Shown here piece after piece: positions 1-11,722 of a stretch of DNA of 64,000 bases (positions within the stretch are counted from its first letter, which is position 1; each line of letters opens with the position of its first letter). The notes below the pieces were generated by a model. The model was not told where the DNA came from, ran no database searches, and worked only from the letters and a program-made list of their open reading frames with translations. The translations under genes were made by a program, and so were the position numbers. The DNA comes from Ailurus styani (taxonomy: Eukaryota; Chordata; Mammalia; Carnivora; Ailuridae): positions 167,920 to 231,919 of the forward strand of contig LNAC01000103.1 of assembly GCA_002007465.1 (NCBI GenBank), given 5' to 3'.

Positions 1-175
1 TCTGACAGTGCTTAACTTTTGAGCTGCTCAGGAAGTATAGCAAAGGCCTTGGTGGAAGACCATCTTCCCAGCCAGTCACAAGCCCCCAAGTGTCGGCCTT
101 TTCCCTCTCTGCACAAACTCTACTAATACTCTTCTATCTTTAACTGAAGATGAAGAAGGATCAAAAAGCTGAGAG

Positions 176-405
176 CAGAGTTTAGATGGTAGACAGCCTG
201 GATTAACCCCCCATTCAATCACTTCCCAGTTTGTATGACCTCGAGTTTAATGATTAACTTCTCTAAGCTCAGTTTTCTCATCTCAGAAATGGGGACATAA
301 TAGTGCCTAACACAGGGTTTTGGTGACAAGTGAATGCTGATAATGTATCTGTGATGCTCTTAGCACTATGTCAAGAACACAGTGAGTATATTCAATAAGT
401 GATAC
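176..405 (+). mobile_element. MIR SINE relic
   Basis: Diverged mammal-wide MIR in sense orientation. The order of the usual blocks is visible: a core with 'cacttcccagtttgtatgacc', then 'ttaacttctctaagctcag' and 'tctcatctcagaaatgggga', then 'cttagcactatgtcaagaac'. No target-site duplication (TSD) survives, as expected for its age. Confidence 0.75.
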
Positions 406-925
406 ATGCATTAATTCTTTCCAGCTGACAGGAATTCATTTTGGCCCATGATGACTGACTGTGTCATGTAACATGAGGCCAGACGCCAATGTCCTCCTTC
501 CTGGTGGCTTCAGCTGTGTCTTCCAGGTAACCAAGTTTGCAGCAAACTCTGCCACAAAGGCCCTAGTTATCTTCTTAGGAGATGATGAGGCTCTCATTTT
601 CTGGCCTGAAGCATCACTACTTCTTTGGAGGACTGGGATGATCCCGTTACCATTCTGGAAGATCCTTCTTTAAGGTGTGCTAGACTCATGGCATTTGTAA
701 TTTTAACCTTTGAAAGTCTGGCCATATCTAGGCATGCTAACACGTGGTTCATGTGTAGAAACAAGTGCTTAGCCAGTAGGACTGACTGACTATTCAGTCT
801 CCATGTCTAAATTAGTATGTGTGAATTTAGGTGTTCTGGAACATCTCAGGATGTTTCCTTTGCAAATGTCAAGGGTGTACCATATATGTAGAGCCCCATG
901 TCCAAGAAAAATCTCATACATCTAG
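406..925. other. Unclassified non-coding stretch
   Basis: No recognisable gene or repeat. The open frame at 461-673 has no family resemblance and no splice or start context that would support it. Confidence 0.4.
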
Positions 926-942
926 TAGAAATAGATGTATCT

Positions 943-1137
943 CTCTTTTTTTTTTAAAGAGAGATAGAGATTGTGAATGGGGTACAGAGGGACGTACAAA
1001 GAAGGAGAGAGAGAATCTTAAGCAGGCTCCATGCTCTACAGAGCTGGACATGGGACTTGATCTCACGACCCTGAGATCATGACCTGAGCCAAAATCCAGA
1101 GTCAGAAATTCGATTGACTGAGCCACCCAGGTGCCCC
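943..1137 (-). mobile_element. Carnivore tRNA-derived SINE (SINEC)
   Basis: Minus-strand SINEC: T-rich tail at the left, then the reverse complement of the GGATC/GAGATCATGACCTGAG body, ending in the inverted head 'gagccacccaggtgcccc'. It is flanked by a perfect 17-bp TSD (926-942 and 1138-1154), so the insertion is complete and fairly recent. Confidence 0.95.
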
Positions 1138-1189
1138 TAGAAATAGATGTATCTGAACTGAATGCAGCTTGGAGAGTCCTGTATGAAAT

Positions 1190-1475
1190 TTCCTCAAGTG
1201 GGTTTTAGACCCACCCTTTGAGGTATACATCAAATGGTACACACCACCTCCTCTGTGAAGTCCTCCCTGACTTTTCTCAAATACCTTTGCTATTTCTTCT
1301 TCTTTGCTACCATAGCATTGTGCGCATGACCCATCATAACTTTTATTACTTTACAGTTGATCTCCTTAACTAGCCATAATTACTTGAGAGCAGAGACTCT
1401 ATTTTTGTATCCCTAGTACTTACCTATTACAGTTTCTGACATGTAGTTATCTCTCAATAATTGTTTTCCTTTAAG
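1190..1475 (+). mobile_element. L2 LINE 3' end relic
   Basis: Sense-strand L2 3' end: 'tgaagtcctccctgac', then 'tagcattgtgcgcatgac', 'gagagcagagactctat', 'tatccctagtacttac' and a final 'tctcaataattgtttt' follow the order of the L2 3' consensus. Confidence 0.75.
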
Positions 1476-1479
1476 AATG

Positions 1480-2495
1480 AGCCATGGGAGGCCATACTCA
1501 TTCTGTGATGGCAGCTCTACAAATCATACACCTATGGAATTGGGTTACGCCTGCTGATTCTGCTAGACTCAAGGTAGATGGGTCTGTCTTTAACTGTGCA
1601 ATGTTTTCCTGGGCTCTTCTGCTACCATATAGGAGGATTCCATCTAGACTATCCTAGTGTACCTTAGATTGTTATCTTCCAAGGTCTTGGGTCCTCTGGC
1701 AAAGTTTAATCTTGACTTGTGACCTCTCTATGACTCCTTTTGTTGGAAGATGCCAAAGAAACCAAACCAACAGCCAAGCAGCACACTCCTAAGGCTGCCA
1801 GAGCAGGCTTTATAGAAGAGAAATTTTCAGAGATAGTAATAGCAGGTGTGTGATTTCCCACTGCCTAGAGGATCCTGAAGCAGTACACGGCGCTCCAGAA
1901 GGTCTGGGTGTCAGTCTCCAGAAGAGAAACCTCAGACCTTTGAATTCAGTGACAGGGAAATAACAGCTCTTCCCCTGGCACAGTCAGGGACTGAGATCCA
2001 ATAGAAATTTACTGGGTGAAACCTTAGTTCCAGCCCTGGTACATCAGCCAAGCACTCATTGTTAGAGAAGCAAACACTTGGGGGTCCCAGCTGTGTGGTT
2101 GCAGCTATCTGACACGGCTGGGTGGTGCCATGGTTTGTGCCTCAGCATTCATGGTTGGGGTAACACCAGCCCTTCCCTGGCCTAATCACGGGGGTTGAGA
2201 TCACAGCTTGTGTGATGTGGGAGATGGGTGATGTTTTCCACAGCATCAGCCGTCTATCAGGATGCAGGGCCTGAATCACTCAGCTCTCGCCGCTTTCATG
2301 GAGCTTTGCAGGAGGAAAGTCTGTAGGTGATTAGTATAGGACAAGTTAAAACCTGATCTTTCAATGAATTTAAGCCTTATGTGGCTCTAACTCATTAGCA
2401 TCTGCTGGGCTTAAGTAAAATTAATGAATTAGATTCAACCAGACTGACTTACTTCTTACAGACAAAGTCACTAATACTCCTCTCTCTAAAGTAAA
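1480..2495. other. Unclassified stretch, locally GC-richer (1735-2340)
   Basis: No gene found. The part from about 1735 to 2340 is richer in G+C than its surroundings and lacks SINE, L1 or MIR blocks. It could be an unnamed LTR or other old element, but I see no terminal motif pair that shows this. Confidence 0.3.
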
Positions 2496-2499
2496 AGTG

Positions 2500-2595
2500 A
2501 TCATTAAGCCCATGAGGACAGGGGCTCCATCTAACACCCTAATGCAACCCTATTGCCCCACTACTGCTTTTGTTGAGTGAATGAATGAATGAACT
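2500..2595 (+). repeat. L2-like tail ending in (TGAA)n
   Basis: A short 'catgaggacaggggctccat' block resembles the L2 3' end and runs into a (TGAA)n run at 2576-2594, a common L2 terminal repeat. Confidence 0.5.
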
Positions 2596-2819
2596 TTCAG
2601 ATAGGGAATTTAGACTTCATTCTTGGTTGACTTTGACATGAAAGGGGATTCGAATGTGTTTATTGTTTGTTTATTGTTTCTTGAAGTCATTACATTACCA
2701 TCATAAGGGCTAGTACTATGTAAAATGGTCATCCTTTTTATATCATACGTCTCTACAACAGGGTATTGTGTAATACCCTAATATCCACTCGCTGTCTTTA
2801 TAGAGTTCCTTTAGAAAAC

Positions 2820-3475
2820 ATAGTCATCGATTTGGTGAGAATTGAAGAAATGACAGCAGGATGAAGGGCCTGAGTGCTGGCTGGACTTAGTGGCTCCCTT
2901 AGTGAATAGAAAATGAAAAGGGAAAATTAGTAGCCTTGCAGGGGAGGAACCTGGCACTCATTATCTTGACCAAGTGATCAAGGGAAACATCAGTGTGGTA
3001 GAGCACTTTGATGTCATCTACCCTGTGATATACCTCTGTGACATTCTTTTCAAAACCCATAACCCCACTCTACGGCAGAAACTTCAGATAAACCAACATT
3101 GAAGAACATTCCACAAAACACCTTACCAAGACTCATACAAAATGTCAAGGTCATTAAAAACAAGGAAAGTCTGAGCAACTGTCACAGACAAAGGGAGCCC
3201 AAGGAGACATGAGGACTACATGTAATGTGTCCTGAGTGAGATCCTGAAACAGTAAGAAGGACCTGAGGGAAAACAAGTGAAATCAAACAAAGTGTGGAGT
3301 CTAGTTAATAGTACTGTCCAAATATCAGGCCCTTGGTTGTACCAAATGGACCACAGCGATGTCAGGTATTAACAATGGGGAACTGAGTGAAAGCTACGTG
3401 GGAACTCTGCACTATCATTTCAACTTTTCTGCAAACCTAAAACTATTATATGCTTTTTCAAAAGTGAATGCTACT
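2820..3475 (+). mobile_element. Old mammalian L1 (L1M-type) 3' UTR relic
   Basis: Sense-strand 3' end of an old L1. Characteristic blocks occur in order: 'aatgtcaaggtcatt', 'aaggaaagtctgagcaactg', 'aaggagacatgaggact', 'gtggagtctagttaatag', 'gggaactctgcactatc' and 'aacttttctgcaaacctaaa'. Diverged, without a clear TSD. Confidence 0.8.
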
Positions 3476-3499
3476 TGAGTTTATGTAAAGGTGTTTAGA

Positions 3500-3590
3500 G
3501 CCTCTTGACTGAAAGCCAGCAAGAATACGGTGCCTAAAACAGGGCCTGGCACACAGTGAGCAGCCGACAATCCCTGATGAATAATTTAAT
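3500..3590 (+). mobile_element. L2/MIR 3' end fragment
   Basis: Short relic recognised by 'cctggcacacagtgagcag' followed by 'caatccctgatgaata', the usual end of L2 or MIR. Confidence 0.55.
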
Positions 3591-3599
3591 GGCTGTAAA

Positions 3600-4440
3600 A
3601 TAGTTATGCATCATAGCAGCTATTTATTTGCAATTAAAAAGAGTTTTAAAAATCCTTAAATTGTAAAGTTATGGGAGAAGTTACTCAAAAGGAGGAAAAA
3701 CAATGTTTTCATTTACTGAAAGTTTCCAAAAGATATTCAAACCGGGGATAATTTAAGGAAAGTTACAGAGGAGGTGGCATATGCAATCGGTTAGTGAGCT
3801 GCCCAGCCAAACGGAACATTGCTGAGGGAAAATGGAGAGGATCTAATTAAAAGTAGGTATGTTTTCTTATGTGAACTTCAAAAATTGATACCATTTCCTC
3901 TTCTGCCTTTGGTTTGTTGTGGTGAGCCCTAGTCTTCTTGCTTTCTCTCGTGTGTGTATGTATATATATATTTACATATTCCCACCCCCGTGGCCTTTCT
4001 CATATTTCATTTTTCTACTTTCTTACTCCTCTGATTATCTTCTGTCTTTCTTTTAAATTTCTCATGACCCAGGCTGAAGGTCGATTCCCTTTCATGTGAA
4101 TGACTTCGCTTCCCGTCTTCTATCCTCAGGCACCTGGCTTTGGGTCTTCCCATTGCTTATTACCATTTTTTTAGGGACACTTGGCATGCATCTAGGAAGT
4201 ACTTCATGATTCATTTTTCTTAGGTTGTCTATATCTCAAAACAGATGCATCTCATCAGGTTTGTTAATTTACCAAATCTGGAAAACAGTGTAGACTTTGT
4301 GGCAGAACATATTTCCCTATGAGTAAAGTAGCAATAACAGTGCTGTGCTCACTTAAAATTTACTCAAAGCAGAGTTATGTGAAAAAGACAAATACATTTA
4401 TATCTTTTTCTTTGCAATATATTTTTTAAATCTTCATCAG
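3600..4440. other. Unclassified AT-rich stretch with a short TG/TA microsatellite
   Basis: No gene or interspersed repeat recognised. A short (TG)n(TA)n tract lies at 3950-3971. Confidence 0.4.
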
Positions 4441-4444
4441 TTTT

Positions 4445-4640
4445 GCTCTTTTATTACCCAAGGAATCAGAAAACTCAGTTTTTGGTCTCCTACCTGGGAG
4501 ACTCTGGGCAAGTCATTTAATTTTTCAAGTCTCCCTGTGCCTAGTGGTAGATTAGAAATGATCTTTATAACACTTGACATGCACAGAGAAACAGTCAATC
4601 CTGATGCCCTTTCCAGGTGTAAGATCTATGATTCTAAACT
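4445..4640 (+). mobile_element. MIR-like SINE relic
   Basis: Contains 'gactctgggcaagtcattta', 'tttttcaagtctccctgtgc' and a terminal 'tctatgattctaaact', the layout of a MIR-class or related ancient SINE. Exact family uncertain. Confidence 0.5.
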
Positions 4641-4644
4641 TGAA

Positions 4645-5456
4645 TCAGTATTTGAGGGGCCCTCCTATGCACATTTTACATTGCAAGGTAATGAAGCTGG
4701 AGCTCCACGAGAGTTACAGAGAGTCCAAGAGGCCTTGTCCATTTGACAGACAAGGTGTGGAAAGATGAGGGGAGGAGATGCTGGAGGTTTCACTGCACTT
4801 CAAGATCAAGCACACCACTTACGTACCAGTTCCAATGGGGATGGAGCTGTCCTGCCAGTTACTCTATAGACACACGTGATCATGTCCCTCTGAATCTATT
4901 AATGAGAAATCCCTAATCACACATCTGTGTTGATCAATAATTTGTATGCTTGAGTCAGATTTTTAAAGAAGACAAAGTATGTATTTAGCTTTGCTTATAT
5001 AATTTACGTTGCTGCTAAGGTATAAGTCTAACCAAAATATTTATAGAACCATTTATTAATACATTGTTATTTGTAGGAAAAACATTTAACTCTTCTCTTT
5101 TATTCTCATTCTCCCTGCTAAGCAGCCCTGGGACTGCATAGTTAAAATTTCACAATCTGTGGTTATCCCTTTGTTTTATTATTATTTTTTTTCATAAACC
5201 AACTATGTAATTAGCCAACGTTTTTGGCAATCTGTTTCATTTTTAAGCAAAATGACAGATTCTTACGTATTTTTGTTTTGGATAGTAAAGCATAGAACTC
5301 ACAGATAATGAGGTAGAACAGTAGAGAATTTTCAGTGTCATTATTTCATTGTGCACAAAATGACCGTTTCATTTTCCTACTGTCTAAGCCTATCTCCTTC
5401 CTGAAAGGAGAAATTTTAGTAGTATGTTGCTTTCCATGATTGGACATACTCTTAAG
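4645..5456. other. Unclassified AT-rich stretch
   Basis: No recognisable gene, RNA gene or repeat was seen between the MIR-like relic and the next SINE. Confidence 0.4.
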
Positions 5457-5470
5457 TATTACTTGATTCT

Positions 5471-5674
5471 CTCTCTCTTTTTTTTAAGATTTTATTTATC
5501 CACTTGAGAGAGAGAGAGAGGGAGAGAGAGAGAGAGCATGAGCAGGGTGAGGGGCAGAGAAAGAAGCAGACCCTGCCGAGCAGGGAGCCCAATGTAGGAC
5601 TTGATCCCAGGACCTCGGGACCATGACCTGAGTGGAAGGCAGACATTCAACTGACTGAGTCACCCAGGCACCCC
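5471..5674 (-). mobile_element. Carnivore SINE (SINEC)
   Basis: Minus-strand SINEC with a GA-expanded segment (5507-5536), inverted head 'gagtcacccaggcacccc', and 14-bp TSDs at 5457-5470 and 5675-5688 with one mismatch. Confidence 0.95.
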
Positions 5675-5828
5675 TATTATTTGATTCTGCCCTCATACTA
5701 ACTCTATGATGAATAGAATAATACTATGTAACATAAGATACCTTATTACCTATTTAACATAAGAGGGACTAGAATAAGAATTTTATATAGAAGTAAATGG
5801 CAAAGATTTGGGATCAATATAAATATTT

Positions 5829-7015
5829 TTTGTTTCCTTTTTTGTAATTTTTTAAAAATTTGAATATAGTCGACACACAATGTTATCTTAGTTTCAAACG
5901 TACAACATAGTGATTAAATTTCTCTGTATAGTATGCTATGCTCATCACAAGTATAGTTATATCTGTCACCATACAATGTTATTATAACATCACTGACTAT
6001 ATTCTCTTTGTCGTACATTTTATTCCTGTGTCTTATTCATTCCATAACTGGAAGCCTGTTTCCCCAACTCCCTTTTACCCCTCTTCTCTGTGGCAGTCAT
6101 CAATTCTTTGTATTTATAGGTCTGATTCTGCTTTTTGTTTGTTTATTCATTTGTTTTCTGTTTTAGATTCCACATGAGTGAAATCATATGGTGTTTGTCT
6201 TTCTCAGTCTGACTTATTTCACTCAACATAAAATCCTCTGGGTCCATCCATATTGTTCTAAATGGTAAGATCGCATCCTTTTTTATGGCTGTGTAGTGTC
6301 TGTGTGTGTGTGTGTGTGTAGAACAACTTCCTTATCTATTTGTCTATTGATAGACACTTAGGTTGCTTCCATTTCTTGGATGTTTTAAATAATGCTGCAA
6401 TAAACATAGGGGTGCATATATCTTTTCCAATTAGTGTTTTTATTTTCTTTGGGTAGATATCCAGGGGTGGAAATATTGGATCATAAGGTATTTCTATTTT
6501 TAGTTTTTTGAGGAAACTCCACATTGTTTTCCACAGTGGCTGTACCAATTCACATTCCCACCAGTAATGCACAAGGGGGGGATGCCTGGGTGGCTCAGTC
6601 AGTTAAGCATCTGACTTCAGCTCAGGTCATGGTCCCAGGGTCCTGGGATCAAGTCCTTCATTGGGCTCCTTGCTCAGCAGGGAGTCTGCTTCTCCCTCTG
6701 CCTGCCACTGCCTCTGCTTGTACTCTCCTCTTTCTCTCTCTGACAAATAATTAAATAAAATCTTAAGAAGAAAATAGTGCACAAGGGTTACTTTTTCTCC
6801 ACATCCTTGCCAATACTTGTTATTTCTTATCTTTTTCATTTTAGCCATTCTAACAGGGTGTAAGGTAATACTTCATTGTGGTTTTGATTTGCATTTCCTT
6901 GATGATTAGCGATACCGAGCATCTTTTCATATGTCTGTTGGCCATATGTCTTCTGTTGAAAAATCTTTATTCAGGTCCTTTGTCCACTTTTTAATCAGAT
7001 TATTTGTTTTTTGGT
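5829..7015 (-). mobile_element. L1 3' end, minus strand, split by a SINE
   Basis: Reverse complement of an L1 3' UTR and end of ORF2 region. Landmarks read right to left: the inverse of the 'tgctaagtgaaataag' block near 6205-6240, of the '...gaatgaaat...' region, of 'accttaggtgtctatca' near 6350, and of the 'gccactgtggaaaacaatg' block near 6515-6540. It is 5'-truncated at 7015 and flanked by a diverged 15-bp TSD (5814-5828 and 7016-7030, 13/15 matches). A SINE sits inside at 6578-6775. A (TG)n tract occurs at 6301-6319. The open frames here are L1 shadows. Confidence 0.9.
6578..6775 (+). mobile_element. Carnivore SINE (SINEC) inside L1
   Basis: Plus-strand SINEC: head 'gatgcctgggtggctcagtc', tail 'aataattaaataaaatctt'. 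TSD cores of 12 bp at 6566-6577 and 6776-6787 (one mismatch) are L1 sequence, so the SINE is younger than the L1. Confidence 0.95.
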
Positions 7016-7039
7016 TCAACATGAATATTTAAACTTTAA

Positions 7040-7300
7040 GTAGTCTACCAAACATGACAGTCCATTTATTGGAACACTATGGAGCCATTAAAAATGGTTC
7101 ATAGAAAAATATTTGTGACTGATGCATATACACTGACCTGGAAAGTTTCATTATGTTATCATAAAATTATTTGTCCAGTATTCTCTATTTTTAAATGTGC
7201 ATTTATATATAGACATTTATGCCTAGAAATAAATATTTGAAAATATATCTTGGGAAATGAGTCAATACAGCAAATTGGTCACAAGAATGAGTTTACAGTA
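7040..7300 (+). mobile_element. Old L1 3' UTR relic
   Basis: The blocks 'ggaacactatggagccatta', 'gatgcatatacactgacctg' and the following AT-rich part resemble the 3' UTR of old L1M elements. Strongly diverged. Confidence 0.5.
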
Positions 7301-7304
7301 AAAT

Positions 7305-7720
7305 AGATCAAATTATGATATCCAGATTTAATTACATAATCATCAACTGTATAATTTTGATTCAATTATCTGTTCACCCTAAGTCTGTGTCCTACTGTAT
7401 ATAAAGTAAGGATAAAAGTAACCTCCTCCTGTGAGGATCCAATGAGGTGGTTCATGTAAAACCAAGTCTAGTTGTCCACGCATAGCAGTCATTCAATAAA
7501 CTTTGCAGTGTTAACATAACATCCCTGGGTCATTGGTTATGAACGGTTTTGATATTGTTTCTCTTCTATGAATTTTTTGGTTCCTTAAAATGATTTAAAA
7601 CTTTTATTTTATCTTGTTTTGACTTCAAAGAACACGACCAGAATTTGAGTCTGTCTCTTGGCTCTGAATGTGGTCTTATTTCCATAACATTCGTGTCATT
7701 CAGCTGAAAATGTGACTGGG
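7305..7720. other. Unclassified stretch
   Basis: Nothing recognisable beyond a short 'gtgaggatccaatgaggtgg' segment around 7430 that could be a MIR fragment. Confidence 0.35.
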
Positions 7721-7727
7721 GATCTAG

Positions 7728-7940
7728 GAAGTGGTTAAGAGCTCGGGCCCTGGAGGCAGCCTGCCTGGGCTCCAGCATTCTGTCTTTGTGACCTTGTGCA
7801 TGTTACGTACCCCCTCGCAGCCTCAGCTTGTTCATCTTTAAAAAAGGGATAATAGTAACCTTATCATACAGTTACTGTGAGGATTGAATGAGTTAGGGCA
7901 TACAAAGTGCTGAATGAGTGCTTGGCATGTTGTATATTAC
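7728..7940 (+). mobile_element. MIR SINE
   Basis: One of the best-preserved MIRs in the window: 'agtggttaagagctcgggcc', 'ctgcctgggctccagcattc', 'tgaccttgtgcatgttac', 'gtgaggattgaatgagt' and 'gtgcttggcatgt' appear in consensus order. Confidence 0.92.
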
Positions 7941-8279
7941 CACTCCAAAATATTTTTCAAGTCTGTTGAGTCTGCATTTAAGTATCATAACATTATTTTA
8001 GTCATTGGTAGAAAAAAAACAAATACAAATCTGTGGCTTATATGGCTCTTTGCCTATGAACTAGATGGTTACTTAATGTGCTAAACTGGTCTTAATTTTC
8101 ACAAATGGGCTTAAAAACCGATATTATGAGACATCCCAGATATTTAGATAATCTGGACATGATTAATATATACATATTCATAAGCATTTCTATTTTTCAT
8201 CTTTCCTAAAGTCAAAACTCCATTAGAAAGTCCATAACATATATTCTATATCATAACATATATTCCATATCCACCTTAT

Positions 8280-8705
8280 CCCTCACCATTGCACCACAGG
8301 CAGCCTGCCACACCTACATGCAAAGCCTCAACGCTGCAATTCTTTCATAGTCTTTCTTGCTTCTGAGTTTTCTATATAGTTCCTCTGCCTAGAACACTTT
8401 TTATCCTTTTTTCCCCTCCCCTGTACCAAGAACTGGCAGTGACTTGCATTCATTCACAGGTGTCCACTAAGACGCCACTGCCACTGGAAGTCTTCCTCAC
8501 CACCAAGCAGGGATCCCGTGACTCTGCTATGTTTTCCCATGGCTCAGCGTGTCTCTCAGTCCTCCTCGTGTCTTAGTGAAGTGTCCTCTCTCCTGCCTGA
8601 TTCCCCACTAGTCAGTGGAGTTTGTTTCTAAGCCATAGTTGTATCTACATCAGCCACAATACCTTACACCATATTGGACATCCAAGAAATAGTTATTGGA
8701 TGTGT
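8280..8705 (+). mobile_element. L2 LINE 3' end
   Basis: Sense L2: 'ttcctctgcctagaacac', 'ggaagtcttcctcacca', 'tcagtggagtttgtttc' and 'tattggacatccaagaaata' follow the L2 3' end order. Confidence 0.75.
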
Positions 8706-8760
8706 GGGTTTTAGCTTTTGTTCTTCGTTGGTTCTGTGCTACATAATAACAATTCTAATG

Positions 8761-8886
8761 GAGAAAGAAAGAAAGAAGAGAGAGAGAGAAATGGAGAGAC
8801 AGAGACAGAGGGAAAGGGAGAGGGAGAGGAGAGGAGAGGAGAGGAAGAGGAAGAGGAAGAGGAAGAGGAAGAGGAAAGAAGGAAGG
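8761..8886 (+). repeat. Purine-rich GA microsatellite
   Basis: A 126-bp tract with all purines on the plus strand apart from isolated interruptions: (GAAA)n, (GA)n, (GAGAG)n and a regular (GAGGAA)n part at about 8842-8876. The overlapping frames are low-complexity artefacts. Confidence 0.97.
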
Positions 8887-8889
8887 TTG

Positions 8890-10330
8890 GTTATGTATGA
8901 GATTGTTTTGCCAGCAGGATGATTTTCTTTTGGAATATTAGGCATGAATTCCATTAAATTGTACTGAAATTATTTCAATGGAAAAATTAAGCACTGTTAT
9001 TCATCTTTGTTTCTCATATTTAGAAGCACTTTTCTATAACTAGATATGCTGGTGACATTGAATATAATAGGCTCCCAACATACAAATTATATATGCCAGA
9101 TTTTTATATAATGCCTTTGAAGAACAGATAGATATTTTTTCTCCATTAAGAATTCTTTTTGAAGAGTCTGTACTGTACATAAATGTGTACATACATATAA
9201 TTTTTTACAGCTGTCTCGTATTTGAAAGTAAAGCCATTTCCTTTCAAAATTAGACATCTATTCAAGACAGACAACTACTTTTAATGGTAACAGATTTTGG
9301 AGTTATTCTAAAGCACTATTACTGCATTATTGATGCTTGACTTGTGAGAAACTATACAAGATTATTGAAAATGTCAAATAGCCATTTCCAAGCCTAGGCT
9401 TTCACACAGAACATCACCCTGTCTTTATTACTGATGACACGTATTCATCACTGAGACTTTTTAAAAAGTACCTTTTGAGACTATCTGTGGGGTCTGGAAG
9501 TGTACTCCTTTATTAGAGATTTAAAACGAAAGGCTTAATAAGCCAGTTAATAGTTTTAGAACTAGAGATAGGTCTTCGGCAAAATTGTAAAGAAGTATAA
9601 TTTGCCTTTGGTGCTCTTGTTTCCTCCTGGAAAGACTTTTAGCATCTCTCCCAAGTTCTAGGGACCTCTCGTTGACCTCTGGGACCTTATCCCCCTGGTC
9701 ATTCTAATGGACTTCCCCTCTCCACGGCCCATGTCCTCACTGGCTGGTGCCAGACAGAGCGGCTCTCCTACCTCCCACTGTCAATTTCCGCAGAAAATGT
9801 AGCAGCAACACAGAGTCCAGGAGGGCCCTACTCTTGCTGATTCCTGCCACAGCAAGAAAGCATAGTGAGACTGTGGGAATGAGACAGAAACTGGCCTGAC
9901 TTACTAAGATCCGGGTTCTGGCACCCCACATTTGTTCTCTGAAGTGTGTTTACTTTCTGCTTCAGTGATGTATTTTCTCTCGGTTTCTACTATTCCGTTG
10001 AATTTCAGGCCGCCAGCATTTCTTGACGGTCTGCTTCCCTTGTTTCTGACCATAGCAGAGATTTCCCTTTGTCCCGTCTGTGCTTGTCTTTCTGGTCCTG
10101 TCCCATGGCCTTAATCAAACATCTGGACTTTTCATCTCAACCCTGGAGTTATCCCTTGACTCTCAGTATCTGAACTTTGTGTTGGGCCAGAAAACTTCCA
10201 TTCCTAGTCTATATTCCCTGCTACTAGACTTATTAGCATGGATTCCTTTCCCTGTAATTCACATGGCTCACAGTAGGCCAGCTGAATCAATGATCTGATT
10301 TTTCCAAAGTTTTATCTGATCATGCATCAA
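8890..10330. other. Unclassified stretch, locally GC-richer (9600-10310)
   Basis: No repeat blocks recognised. About 9600-10310 is more GC-rich and has short overlapping open frames (9737-9931 minus, 9932-10114 and 10080-10298 plus) without family resemblance. It could be single-copy DNA or an unnamed old LTR. Confidence 0.3.
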
Positions 10331-10359
10331 TGCTAATATCATATCATGCATCTTTCCAG

Positions 10360-10550
10360 GAAATCAATGGTGATGCTCCATAAAGAAGTGATGGGTGTGA
10401 AAAACTTTTTTAAAAAATCTGTTTCTACTCTGCTTAAGCCACTGATAGAAAGAGAGTGGTTTAAAGTGGAAAAATATGTGGCTCAGAAGCAAGGCAAAGA
10501 CCTCATCTCTGGTTCCTCTGCTTCAGAGCAGGGTATCAAGTTAGGGAAAT
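10360..10550 (+). other. Exon-like open segment with splice-site matches (unverified)
   Basis: A 191-bp segment is open in one frame and bounded by 'tctttccag' on the left and 'gtaagtaa', a near-ideal donor, on the right. It would begin two bases into a codon split and end one base into the next codon. The predicted peptide is mixed in composition (VKNFFKKSVSTLLKPLIER near the middle), lysine-rich, and not low-complexity. I do not recognise a family. The upstream pyrimidine tract is weak, no neighbouring exon was seen, and a frame of this length can arise by chance. Confidence 0.2.
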
Positions 10551-11085
10551 GTAAGTAACATTGTTACTTTAATAATCCGTTTTCCCCACATCCTAGTGAG
10601 AGCATTCAAGTGACTACATACACACTATTGGTGATGGTTGGAGTTGCCACACTTTTGCTCTCATCTTTAGCTTCTTTTATATCTATAAATATTTACAAAT
10701 TGAATGTTGGTAAGTAGAAATACTTCTGTATTGAAACCCTATTTCTATTAACCAAGCAACTATTCTTTTAGACATCATCCTAAGATGTTTGGCTATCTGA
10801 ATGCTCTGCTCATAGCTTAGAAATAAACAAAAATAAGAAATAGAAATAGCATAACAAATAAGCATGTTGAAATGTGGCACCAGACAGCTAAAACATCCTG
10901 TCCTGGGGGAAGGGATGCAGAAAAAAAAAATGAATAGAGGTTTGGGGTCATTTTATATAAAGACAAAAAAAATCGATTATGTCTCTCAAAGGATGATGAG
11001 GGCATTATAGCATTGTAAGACAATTCAGTAACTGAGATTAAATTAGGTTCATGCTCTCTTTGAAGAGACTGATGAGTTTATAATA
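10551..11085. other. Unclassified AT-rich stretch
   Basis: No gene or repeat recognised. Confidence 0.4.
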
Positions 11086-11089
11086 TATT

Positions 11090-11310
11090 TGGGACTGTCT
11101 CCAGCCTCTCTTCTCCCAAACCTTCCTCCACCCTGCAACCAGAGCTTTGTTTCTAAAACACAAATATCATCCCGTCATTCCCCTGATTAGAACTTTCCCA
11201 TTTGCCTACGGGATAATAATCTAAACTTTTTAGCCTGATGTACAAAGCTCTTTGATCAGAGTGTAATTTATATTTCTTAACTGGGGTTCTACCATTTCTC
11301 CACAGGATAG
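11090..11310 (+). mobile_element. L2 LINE relic
   Basis: Sense L2 from the end of the coding region: 'tttgtttctaaaacacaaat', 'atcccgtcattcccctgatt', then 'tgatgtacaaagctctttga', matching the L2 blocks that encode the reverse-transcriptase C-terminus. Confidence 0.8.
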
Positions 11311-11329
11311 AGCCTTGGTATCAGATTTC

Positions 11330-11605
11330 AGACCTAGAGAAATAACAATCATAACATATACATCATTAGACTATTTGCTATATTCCATGTATGAGACTAA
11401 GAGCTTTTTGAACACTATGTCACTTACAAAATATAAAAAAATATATAGGTATTGATTACTTTGTAGATGCGGAAACTGAAGCTCATAGTAAGGGTAACTA
11501 ATACATCCAAGAGTTGATAGCTAGTAAGTAGACAAGTCAACATTAAGTCATCCAATTCCTCGTAGACAGTCGTCTCAAGACTTTGCCTGTGAACCCTGTG
11601 GGCAT
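11330..11605 (-). mobile_element. MIR SINE, minus strand
   Basis: Inverse MIR blocks: 'gatgcggaaactgaagctca', 'ccaagagttgatagctagta', then 'gtcatccaattcct'. Typical order for an antisense MIR. Confidence 0.75.
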
Positions 11606-11668
11606 CTGTGGGCATTCTCCTACAAAAGAATGGCTCCTACCTTGCCATCATGTAAATTAGGATTTAAA

Positions 11669-11722
11669 TATGTATATATATATATATACATACATATACA
11701 TATACATATATATATATACACG
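11669..11722. repeat. TA/CATA microsatellite
   Basis: Alternating (TA)n and (CATA)n units ending at 'tatatatacacg'. Confidence 0.95.

Noticed and set aside
5938..6177. 79-codon frame
   Set aside because: It lies on the wrong strand of the minus-strand L1 3' region.
8674..8954. Arg/Glu-rich and Leu/Ser-rich frames
   Set aside because: Products of the GA-rich microsatellite in different frames.
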